From positions 1-64,000 of the forward strand of contig JACYXH010000105.1 in assembly GCA_026745465.1 (NCBI GenBank): DNA of 64,000 nt. Direction: 5' to 3'. Source of the stretch: Lota lota (Eukaryota; Chordata; Actinopteri; Gadiformes; Lotidae). Below the pieces are notes generated by a model. That model was given only the letters and a program-made list of their open reading frames with translations, made no database searches and was not told the origin of the DNA. Of the stretch, positions 25,812 through 36,500 are shown one piece after another (position 1 is the stretch's first letter; each line of letters opens with the position of its first letter). A program made the position numbers and the translations under genes.

Positions 25812-26966
25812 CTTGTCATGTAATGCGATAGAAGGATGCAGTTTGTTCTAGAAATGCGCGGATCGATATCATTTGCCGATGTTGACGATCCCGTTTTAAC
25901 GAATCGATCCTCACGTACAATAAATACCAGGTAGTGGTCACTACTTCGAGTAGTACTTTGAATATATCATATGTCTTTATGTTTATTTTAAATATATATA
26001 TATATTTTTTTTATAGTTGTTGAAGACGGGGACTACTTTTCCTTGCGTCTACTCGCTGCGCTCTCTCGTTTAAGGAATGGTGGTGCTTAGTCACTTTTTT
26101 CTTTATTTGTAAGGCAAAACCTAAACATGGATAAAGAATCAACGTAGCTTTTTTTGTCGTATATGTTGTTGTAGTTAACAATGTGAAACCTGTGTTATCG
26201 TATCCAAAAAATAGACAAGTTGTATTATTCAGTAATGCCAAAGCTATAACATGCATTTTCCTATGTACAAAAGAAGACTTTTTAGAGTATCGGGATGATA
26301 GCCTTAGTATAGCTGAGTATTCAATCAAAGCGAAAAGATGTGTTTTTTACATAGTAAAACATGAATACAATCCAATAAGAAAACATCAATTTCTGGCAAA
26401 CAGTTTTTATTAAACTTTACTACCTTCTTCGTGGTAGTTTGCTTTATTTATAATAACGTTTGTCCTTACTAAAATATGTGTAACGCGTATCCAAACGCAT
26501 CGTTCTCCATGAGTAGTTACGTTATACCTCAACTGAAGCGTCAGTCGATTAACATTTTTTTTCTCCGAATGGCTCGTTCCCATCAGCTGATCAAAAGAAA
26601 TGTTGTAATTGGCTAGAAACGCTTGCGCGAAGGTTGACGACGATGGCTGTTCGCTGCATTATATCTCTATAACAAACAATCATGGTGCACGTAGTAAGGA
26701 CATGACATTTTTGTATCCACATTGTTTGGAACATTGTAAAGCGATGTTGACTGACCAATCCTCTTTAGTTATGCTAACAATGTCGTCCACTGTATAGATT
26801 ACATTCTCCGGATTCAGGAGAAAATAAAAACTAAGCAAACAGTAATTGCATCATTTTAAAAACAAGTAGGAAAATGGGTGCGACATCGTTACTTGCGCCT
26901 CCTGGAATACATGACTTGACTGAGAAACAATAGGCAATAGTGTGTAGTACCATGGAGGGACAGTAG
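25812..26966. promoter_or_regulatory. Divergent intergenic spacer between RPA-like and Rep genes
   Basis: This 1.15 kb separates the RPA start codon (minus) from the first candidate Rep leader exon (plus), so it should hold both promoters. An AT run with TATATATATA lies at about 25,990-26,005. A GC-richer patch with CGCTGCGCTCTCTCG lies near 26,055. No well-conserved core promoter can be named with confidence. Short open frames here overlap on both strands and show no family resemblance. Confidence 0.35.
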
Positions 26967-27054
26967 ATGGCGGTAACGACCGGGAGTCTTACCTTACCTG
27001 CTATATATGTCCGGAGAAAGAAGACATATTCACCATTGCTGAAAACTTTTGACG
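26967..27054 (+). promoter_or_regulatory. Candidate 5' leader exon / core promoter of the Rep gene
   Basis: CTATATATG at 27,001-27,009 is a reasonable TATA element. A strong splice donor (GACG then GTGAGT) follows at 27,054/27,055. A transcript starting near 27,030 would have a short non-coding first exon. An ATG at 26,967 opens a frame, but splicing it to the next exon gives an early stop, so it would not extend the Rep protein. The GACAGTAGATGGCGGTAA word here resembles the 56-bp repeat at 27.7 kb. Confidence 0.35.
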
Positions 27055-27720
27055 GTGAGTGTACGTGTGATGGTCAAGTAAATCTATTTGTTAATTGTAT
27101 AAGTGTTCATACGTTTGTTGTCGTTATAAATGACAAATTAGGTCTAATGAACGTTTACTGTCTGTCAAATATATGCTAACATAAAGTAACGTCATTTTAT
27201 CGTCGTTGTGGAAAATTGTGGCCTGACACATGGTCCTATATAACGTTAGTTCAGTAAAGTTGTGCATTTACCGTTGATGCCTCATATGTACTTTAAGTGA
27301 GTAAAGCTTACCGTATGCAGTTATACACGTTATCGGTAGTTTGAAGTTACGCAACGGTCATGTATTGAAACTTCGTCATACATTGAAACTGCATGGCATT
27401 AATGTACGGTCATCCGCTGCGCGTTTATTGGCGTTATTACGTTAGAGGACGTGCGTTCAACTACAAACACCTAATATGTATCTAAAATGGTGATTAGCTC
27501 GATAATGTTCAATAGCGTACAGGATGTTTGCATAAATCATTCTTTACGTTTAGAGTATTAAATATTAAATTTAATACTATGCATTCCTATTCAGTTTTAT
27601 GATCGGCTTAGTAGTAGTGTTACACAATTTAAACAATTTTTTTTATGTGAAGTTGTGCTTTTCAGTCAATTGTTTCCTTTGACTAATGTTGAGACTTTAG
27701 GGAAATCATTGACTAAATTC

Positions 27721-27912
27721 GCAGTAATCATTGTACCTCATATCTATCTTTAAAATGATATAAAGGACAGCAGATGGCAGTAATCATTGTACCTCATAAC
27801 TATCTTTTAAATTATATAAAGGACAGCAGATGGCAGTAATCATTGTACCTCATAACTATCTTTTAAATTATGTAAAGGACAGCAGATGGCACTTATGATT
27901 GTACCTCATACC
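27721..27912 (+). repeat. 56-bp tandem repeat, ~3.4 copies, before a leader exon
   Basis: Units begin at 27,721, 27,777, 27,833 and (partial) 27,889. Each carries GCAGTAATCATTGTACCTCA and ends with AAAGGACAGCAGATG. Copies differ at only a few positions. The array ends about 15 bases before the polypyrimidine tract of the next candidate exon. Function unknown. Confidence 0.9.
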
Positions 27913-27928
27913 TGTTTTTCTTTTTCAG

Positions 27929-27980
27929 TATTTTCTATATAACAGAAGAAGAAGCTACCCTTATTGTCTGACTTCATACG
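27929..27980 (+). other. Candidate non-coding leader exon of the Rep gene
   Basis: A strong acceptor (CTGTTTTTCTTTTTCAG) ends at 27,928 and a strong donor (CATACG then GTGAGT) begins at 27,981, bounding a 52-base exon. It contains stop codons in frames joined from upstream and no ATG, so it is best read as 5' untranslated. The next good acceptor in the same transcript is at 30,508, directly before the Rep start codon. Confidence 0.4.
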
Positions 27981-30508
27981 GTGAGTACATGTGCAGTGGC
28001 AAAGTAACCATACTTGTTTGATTCGAATTGTTTGTAGTTGATAAATATCAAGAGTTAGACCTAAAATGTTTCAGTGTGCGTTTTCTATCTTACGTTTGTG
28101 TTTTGGAATCAGAATAAAATAAGTCTGATTGGTCCACTGTTATCATATATATTACCATATTTTAAGAAATGGCAAGGTGAATTATGCTGTCACACATAAT
28201 TGCAGTCATTGTTTTCATCTTTCACCTTACATAAAATCTTTCATAATCCCTATGCCTACACAAGAGGGCACTTTACCACACTGATAAAGTGTCCTCTTGT
28301 GTAGCGTAGGCATGTTGAAAGATTTTATGTTCACATGTAACCTTTAATACAAACCTTTGTTTCATAGGTTTATTGATGAGACCAGTATACTATAGTTGTG
28401 AAAGTAGAATTGGATGTATCTGGATTAGACTGTAGAATCTTAAATATAAAGTATGCGTATGCTATTGCATTCTTATGGACTTTATTAATGGCAGGTCCTT
28501 TTACATTGAACGCAAAGATTTGTTGTAATTACAACCAACTCAATGATAATGACACATTGAGTTGAAATGGACTGTACACATACAGCGCGATTGCCGTTGT
28601 GCAAAAAGACGACGTTAATTGTAGTCGCACCAAGGTAGATGTTTTCCTACAGTTCTCGCCAGCGAATATATCCATTTAACCAATGGCATTTGGGTATCTT
28701 TGTCATAGTCACCATGGACACTGTACAAGTTGTAAGACATAGTGGAGGTAACAGCTTATTTATGTTTCTCAATACTGTTGTGACTGCATCCATAGTGGTA
28801 AACTACAATCATAGACCTATAATTATTGGTGTCTGTTATATATGTTGATCATTCATCTTGATAACAGTCGGTGCTACAAGCCAATGTTAACTTGCAATGC
28901 AGCATGTGAATATAGGTTGCTTTGATAACATGGTGTACAGTCATATCACAACAGTTTCGTTTTGAACTTTTTATGAAAAGGGTGATGACCTATTTTAGTT
29001 ATTGAACAGGGAAACGAATGTCTCTAAATTCTCTAACATGCACCATCCTTCCCACAATTTGCCTCCTAGAACGCATTTCTTAAACCAGCTGAAACAGCGG
29101 GTTCACAAATTGGCAGAGTGTACAACTTTTATAAGTTGTGGTTTTGCGGTTCAGTTATTCACATAATGTAAGATGGTAAAAAGGCAAATTAATCAATTAA
29201 ATCCAGAAACATCCCACAGCATTATGGTTTGTCTATTGTATCATCAAACAGGGAGATATTCCATACTTCATTTAAAGTAATGGAAAGTGGAAACATGCCT
29301 ACAAACCATATTCTTAATTGCCCTTCCTGTTTCACCTTCACCCTTTTTCATAGATATGCAGATTAAACAAGGATAACCTAGTGTCTTATAAACCACTCTG
29401 TCACATATAATATGGATATTATGCTTTGGTATCTTAAATGGCAGCATCTATTACCATGCATTTACACACACAATATTGCACATAACTGCCCTTCTCCACA
29501 TTGTATCTTGCATACAAATCTGTTTTCGTCATAGATGTGTCGATGTGATCAGTAGAATATAGTTGTTAGTAGTCTCTGCTACTTGCATCATATACGGAGA
29601 GATTATACTGTATAAACATTTATTATGACTAACTATGCTATCAATTATGATTGTAATCGTTTTTCTTTTTCATGTTTTACATAAAATAACAATTGTATAT
29701 GTTTGTGAATTGATGGATTATTGGGATGGGAATTAATGAGATTATGATGTTTTTGTGTGTAACTTATTATTTATGATTACATTGTATTAATGACATTTTA
29801 TTCATACTAATGCAATTATGGATTTTGCATATTGGTCTCAGTTTTGATAAATTCCTGATCGATATTTTGTGTGAACAAATATGACATAAACAGGGTTTCA
29901 GCATCAACAAAACAGTTCTTTATATATATATTTTTTATTATGGAGCAAGCATGAAGGGGTTTCACTGAGGTGGAGCTGATGGGCATGGGCAGATTGAGCT
30001 AGCTGTAGATTCAGAGCTAGCGATAGGTGGTCTGTCATCCAAAAAAGGATGAAATGAGAATAGAGCATTGGTTTTCATTTAGGTTTTTTCAGTCAAAAGA
30101 AGTACGAAATAATCAAATATATACAGCAAATCTCAGCAAGTAGTCTACTCATATTTCTTTCATAAGCGCTTTTTATATTTTTAATTGTCCACAGTTTACA
30201 CTAATTTAGAAATGAAAAGGTTTACACTGTCTACTCTTCAAATAATATTTGATGCCTATGTATTTGCATAATGTGGCAGTTCACTTGCGTGAATTCATCC
30301 AATATGGAGAGATTTCACTCTAATCAGAAAATGTCGGCTCAGTGTCTGGTATCAAGCAATATTGCAATAATTCACCTTTTTCATGTTTAACTTAGCATAC
30401 ATTTCCCTTTTTATAGGTTTGTGGGTGAAACCAGTATAATATAGGTCTAGGTGGTCTGTTTCATCATATTAAAAGAATGCAAAGCTAACATGATTGTTTG
30501 TTTTTCAG
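27981..30508 (+). other. Intron before the Rep coding exon, with diverged repeat blocks
   Basis: No gene is supported in these 2.5 kb. Similar words recur: TTTCATAGGTTTATTGATGAG..CCAGTATAC near 28,370, TCATAGATGTGTCGATGTGATCAG near 29,530 and TATAGGTTTGTGGGTGAAACC near 30,412. TTACATAAAAT words recur near 28,229 and 29,688. This suggests the intron grew by old duplication of a block that ended in an acceptor-like site. The functional acceptor is TTGTTTTTCAG at 30,508. Confidence 0.45.
28230..28330. repeat. Long imperfect inverted repeat (stem-loop)
   Basis: ACATAAAATCTTTCA at about 28,230 pairs with TGAAAGATTTTATGT ending at 28,330. Inside it, ATGCCTAC pairs with GTAGGCAT, and CAAGAGGGCACTTTA pairs with TAAAGTGTCCTCTTG around a short CCACACTGA loop. 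The whole forms a ~100-base hairpin with small internal bulges. It may be a tiny MITE-like insertion or an RNA/DNA structural element in the intron. No coding content. Confidence 0.85.
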
Positions 30509-33500
30509 ATGCCACGCAGACGTGTCAACGCGAGGTCGGAGGCCATGAAGAGGAGGTGGGCCGACTGCCCACCTCCACGTGACGCTGCTCTGACTGATGA
30601 CGAGGTTCTGCCACCTCATTCAAAAAAGGTTGTGACTGACGGAGTTTCACCTCTCCATAATCAAAATGTGACGACTTTGACTGACCAGGTTAAACCTCCT
30701 CAAAAGGTCGACAAAAACACTGGCCGTAATGGCAAAACAAAACTTGGCCGTAATGGCAAAACAAACTGCGTGAAGATGCGTGCAAACTCTCTGAAAATGC
30801 TTGAAAACGTTGAAAACCTTGAAAACCTTGAGAAAACTTGTGGAGACTCTAACACTGTGAAAGATTCTGACATTAACCCTGATAACCTTTTGTCCCAAAG
30901 CTCTCCACCTGATATCCCCCAGGTGATGTACGTGCATGGCTCCTTCCACCAAGGTCACCAACAGTTTGCACCACATCAGGGAAAACAGTGTGGACCAAAC
31001 AGCGTTGCTGCAGTCATCACGAGTACTATGAGGAATGTGTTGACCTGGGGAACAAAGGACCTGGACGACGTTCTGTGCCATGGTAATGTGCTTTATGGTG
31101 GTTTGTGTGATGCAGGCAAAATTGCAGGTACAAATGGTTATGTTGCAATCCATGAATTGCCCAAAGAACATAAACTTGGTAATACTTCAGTTTCAATAAA
31201 CTATGGCCAATCATTTGCTGGTGTTGTTGGGCTGTCTGAAATTGATGAATCTCTTCACAATGTGGTATTGCCATTGGATGAGGCGTTGCAAAGGGTTTTG
31301 TTGGAATTTGATGCATGTTTGTTAACCATACATGGAAGCACATGCGCTGTTGTCAGACAGAGTGGCTGGTACGCTTTATTTGATTCTCATCCACGAAATG
31401 CTCAAGGACTTTGTGATGTTAATGGTAACAGTGTGTTGGTTTATCATGCTGACATTGTAGCACTGTACAGGACCATCTTTAACCTTGCTCAATCTATGAA
31501 TGCGCTTGATAAGTTGTTTGAGGTGACGGGCATCAAGGTGAGTGTGATGAACACAGAACAAAGTGACCCTGAACGTAACCTGTCGGCTAGCGCAAGTACC
31601 AGTGATCTACCAGTCTGCAGTGGCATGCTTAACGTTAACAATGTAACAGGTGATGTCCCAGATGGTCGCACGAGAAGTAAGCCATGTAGCAGTACAGCTT
31701 TCAATATCACTAGTCGACCCCTTTACAGTACCGTGTTGAAAAGCAAAGTGAGGCAACACTTGAGCAATGTTACCAGTAGTGCAGATGGCAACGTGTTACG
31801 GTTAAACAGAACACCAAAACATACCCAATGTCTTGCCACAAAGCCATCATCTGACAGTGCTGTGTTAGCAGAGAGAATAGTACGTGGCCAAAAAAGCAAC
31901 ACCAGAAATGTGGCAAATAAGAGAAAGAGAGTTGACGCTGCAACAGACACCAGCGCACATTCTAATGATGGTAAAACACCACCACCTGTTGTAAGGGATG
32001 CCTACGCTACAATACTTGAGGAAGGTTGCAATAGTGCGGTGGAAGGTAACACGTCATGTGATGTTGACATTTGTGAAGTAGCAGATGATGTCATGCTTAC
32101 TGGCATCGTAACAGCCGCATTGTGCTTCGATCCACTTACATCTGTAGATAAGGATATATTGTGTTCTAAATTAAACCTAGGTAATCAAAATATCAAAACG
32201 GTTGAACAAAGTAAAGAGTTCACACCCATGGGTGATCCTTGTGAGTCAAAAGAAATCAAGGGTGATGGAAACTGCTTCTTCAGAGCGTTGTCTTTTGCGA
32301 TCTGTGGTAATGAAAACCAGCATTTAAAGCTGCGGCGTGCTATATTTCATCATCTTCATCAGAACCCTTCAGCATTCGAGCAGTATTTGCCAGATGGTTA
32401 TCTGTCCATGCAACAATACTTGACTACATCAAGAATTCAATATTCAGGAAAATGGGCAACACAGCTTGAAATTTTTGCAGCGTCTGACTTGTTGCAAACA
32501 ACCATAATGACCTTCAATGGTGGCCGATGGAATATTTTCCCGACTTATCATATAATTGGAGATTTTCAGACCTTTGCTCAGACATGCCATGCGATCTATT
32601 TACATAATGTAAATGGTAACCATTATAATGTTGTAACATGTGTCAAGGGAAGAGATGATACAATGCACTGTGCAACTTTGTGTCAAAGTACAGATGAAGG
32701 AAATACTTCAATGCAACTAAGGAAAAGGTTTGCAAGTCCCAAAATATCACAATCTGAGAAGGAGAAAGAAAAGTATCAGACAAATACCATGTTTAAGTTG
32801 AGAAAGAAGCAAAATACCAATTTGCGTTACCATAGTGATGCTAATTATTGTCAATCTGTTTGTGATTCCAGCAAGTTGAAATACGCTACCAACCCAGAAT
32901 TCAAAGCAGATGTCCGTGAATCCAGCAAGGTAAAATACGCTACCAACCCAGCATTCAAAGCAGATGTTCGTGAATCCAGCAAGGTAAAATACGCTACCAA
33001 CCCAGAATTCAAAGCAGATGTTCGTGAATCCAGCAAGGTAAAATACGCTACCAACCCAGAATTCCAAGCAGATGTTCGTGAATCCAGCAAGGTAAAATAC
33101 GCTACCAACCCAGAATTCAAAGCAGATGTTCGTGAATCCAGCAAGGTAAAATACGCTACCAACCCAGAATTCAAAGCAGATGTTCGTGAATCCAGCAAGG
33201 TAAAATACGCTACCAACCCAGAATTCAAAGCAGATGTTCGTGAATCCAGCAAGGTAAAATACGCTACCAACCCAGAATTCAAAGCAGATGTTCGTGAATC
33301 CAGCAAGGTAAAATACGCTACCAACCCAGAATTCAAAGCAGATGTTCGTGAATCCAGCAAGGTAAAATACGCTACCAACCCAGAATTCAAAGCAGATGTT
33401 CGTGAATCCAGCAAGGTAAAATACGCTACCAACCCAGAATTCAAAGCAGATGTTCGTGAATCCAGCAAGGTAAAATACGCTACCAACCCAGAATTCAAAG

Positions 33501-36500
33501 CAGATGTTCGTGAATCCAGCAAGGTAAAATACGCTACCAACCCAGAATTCAAAGCAGATGTTCGTGAATCCAGCAAGGTAAAATACGCTACCAACCCAGA
33601 ATTCAAAGCAGATGTTCGTGAATCCAGCAAGGTAAAATACGCTACCAACCCAGAATTCAAAGCAGATGTTCGTGAATCCAGCAAGGTAAAATACGCTACC
33701 AACCCAGAATTCAAAGCAGATGTTCGTGAATCCAGCAAGGTAAAATACGCTACCAACCCAGAATTCAAAGCAGATGTTCGTGAATCCAGCAAGGTAAAAT
33801 ACGCTACCAACCCAGAATTCAAAGCAAATGTTCGTGAATCCAGCAAGGTAAAATACGCTGTTAATTCTGAGTTTCGAGCACATGTACAAATGAGAGGGCA
33901 GAAGACATATGCAGAAAAGAAAACCAAGCAACAGGACATTTACTTTGCCATTGAATGTTTCAAAAAACACATTTCCATGGGTCCTGAATTTGTTTGCTGT
34001 GTTTGCCATCGGCAGCTTTTCAGAAAGCAGGTCATTGAATGCAAAAAGTCTTGTTATGCAAGTAAAGGGCAAATTATTGCTTCATTAGCAGAGAAGTGCA
34101 TTACGTTGACATATTTACATGTGTGTGATGACAAGTGCTTACCTAATTGTAGCAGATCACAAGGATCATTCTCTAAACTGTGGACTTGTTACACATGCCA
34201 TCGGAAAATGCTGTCTGGAAAAATGCCTCAAGAAAGTGTAGCAAACAATCTTCATTTGGAAACCATACCAGAAGAACTAAAATGTCTAAACTCTCTAGAA
34301 GAACACCTTATAGCCAAACATATTCCATTCATGAAAGTAGTTGCGTTACCAAAAGGAGGACAAAATGGTTGCCATGGACCAGTGGTGTGTGTACCTTCCA
34401 ACATTACAAAGGTGACAAATACTCTACCCAGAAACGACTCTGATGATATGATGATACGGATTAAACTGAAACGTAAGCTGACATACAAGGGACATTATGA
34501 ATATCAATATGTTAAAACGGATCATGTACAAAAAGCTTTACAATACTTGGTGCAACATAATCCTTGCTATGCTGACACAGAAATCTGTACAGACTGGATA
34601 AACCCTCTGAGCAAAACCAATGACCCTGAAGAAGCAGATGAGAATAATCAATCAATTCCAAACGATGACAATGGCCATGCTGAAACAGATGAGGATGATG
34701 CAACAGATCAGGTTGATGTCAACAATCTCGATGAAACAGAACAGCTTGATGAAGATTTAACATACACTGAGCAACAACACGGAATGTTTCTTGATACCTG
34801 TCTTCAACCTGTTGACATTGGCCAAGAGATTCTTGATCAGCATTTCGACAGTGTATTGTCTTTGGCCCCTGCGGAAGGTAACACCCCAGTCAGCCTATTG
34901 ATGGATCAAACAAATGAAGCCAAGTGTTTTCCAGTTTTGTATCCAAAAGGCGGTCCGACCTTCTTTGATGACAGACGTGAGAAAATCACACTTTCAAGAT
35001 ACCTAAATAACAGACTTTTAAATGCTGATGGAAGGTTTGCAAAGAGTACAGATTTCATATTCTATGCCCAATATATATCAGAAGTTGACCAGATTTTGTC
35101 TAATGTTTCAATAGCAATGAGAAAGGGATTGGACAACAAAGTACCCAAGCGTGTCACCGCGGATATGTTAACCAACACAGAATCTTTAAAGAAGATACTG
35201 TACAACGACGAAGGTTACAAGTTCCTGAGAGCAGTCCGTGGAACCCCACCATATTGGCAATGTGTACAAAAGGACCTGTTTGCCATGATAAGACAGCTTG
35301 GTATTCCTACGTGGTTTTGTTCATTCTCGTCAGCAGATTTGCGATGGCCAGAAATGCTAAACACCCTTATCCGGCAAGAAGGAAAGCAGATTGACATAGA
35401 ACAACTTGATTGGTCAGAGAAATGTGGTCTACTGAAACGGAACCCAGTGACAGCAGCAAGGATGTTTGATCATCGATGGCATTGCTTTCTAAAAGAAGTG
35501 ATATTATCTCCAGCGGCTCCAATTGGACATGTAGTTGACCATTTCTTCCGTGTGGAATATCAGATGAGAGGCTCAGCCCATTGTCACTGTTTGTTCTGGG
35601 TTAAAGACGCACCACAAATAGATAAAGATTCTGATGCAGAAGTTGTTGAATTTGTGGACAAGTATGTAACATGTGAAATGCCATCCACAGACGATGACAT
35701 GCACGAATATGTGACCGTTCAGAAGCACAGCGTCCGCCATTCAAAATCATGCAGAATGAAAAACACAGTGTGTCGATTTGGTTTTCCCAGGCCTTGTTCG
35801 TGTCAAACTTTTGTTAGTCGTGCAAATAATTCCAAAGAGTTGAAAGACAAGCAGACTGATGCAAACCATGAGGAAAACATGGAAATTGACGATGATGGTG
35901 ATTACATCAATAAATCAAACGCAACTATACAGCAAGAGTTTCACATGGAAAGGGAGGAAGCTGTGAGAATTCTCGAAATGGCAAAAACAGCATTGCTAAA
36001 TTCTGATGTCACGTTTGATTCAACAGATGACTTGTTTCATGCAATTGGCATAGATCAAACAACTTTTGAACTTGCTTATAACAGAATTGCCAATAAGACA
36101 AGTGTTGTTTTGAAAAGATCACCAAATAGTATCTGGGTAAACCAATACAACAGATATTTGTTGCAAAGCTGGAATGCCAATATGGACATTCAATTTGTGG
36201 TAGATGCCTATTCATGTGTTATGTACATTGTCTCTTACATATCGAAAGCAGAACGCCAAATGGGATTGTTGCTTGATCGCACACAGAAGGAAGGTCTGGA
36301 GGGAAACCTTGATGCTAAACAAGCGTTCAAGAAGCTTGGCAGTGCTTATCTTCACAACAGAGAAGTCAGTGCACAAGAGGCTGTGTATAGAGTGACAAAC
36401 ATGCACCTGAAGGAATGTTCTCGCAAAGTACAATTCATTCCAATCGGAGATACCATTAGAATGTCAAAACCTTTGAATGTACTCCAGAACACAGATCTTC

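Noticed and set aside
26967-27179. 70-codon frame in the leader region as a small gene
   Set aside because: It runs across a strong splice donor at 27,055 and has no recognisable family; better read as leader sequence.
30494-30508. Start of the Rep protein at the TTG at 30,494
   Set aside because: TTG is not a usual animal start, and the stretch is the polypyrimidine tract and AG of a splice acceptor; ATG at 30,509 follows directly.
32747-34072. Minus-strand open frames of 362 and 441 codons opposite the 54-bp array (and the same in unit 2)
   Set aside because: The 54-bp unit lacks stops in other frames too, so antisense frames are repeated automatically. The plus frame continues into recognisable domains on both sides.
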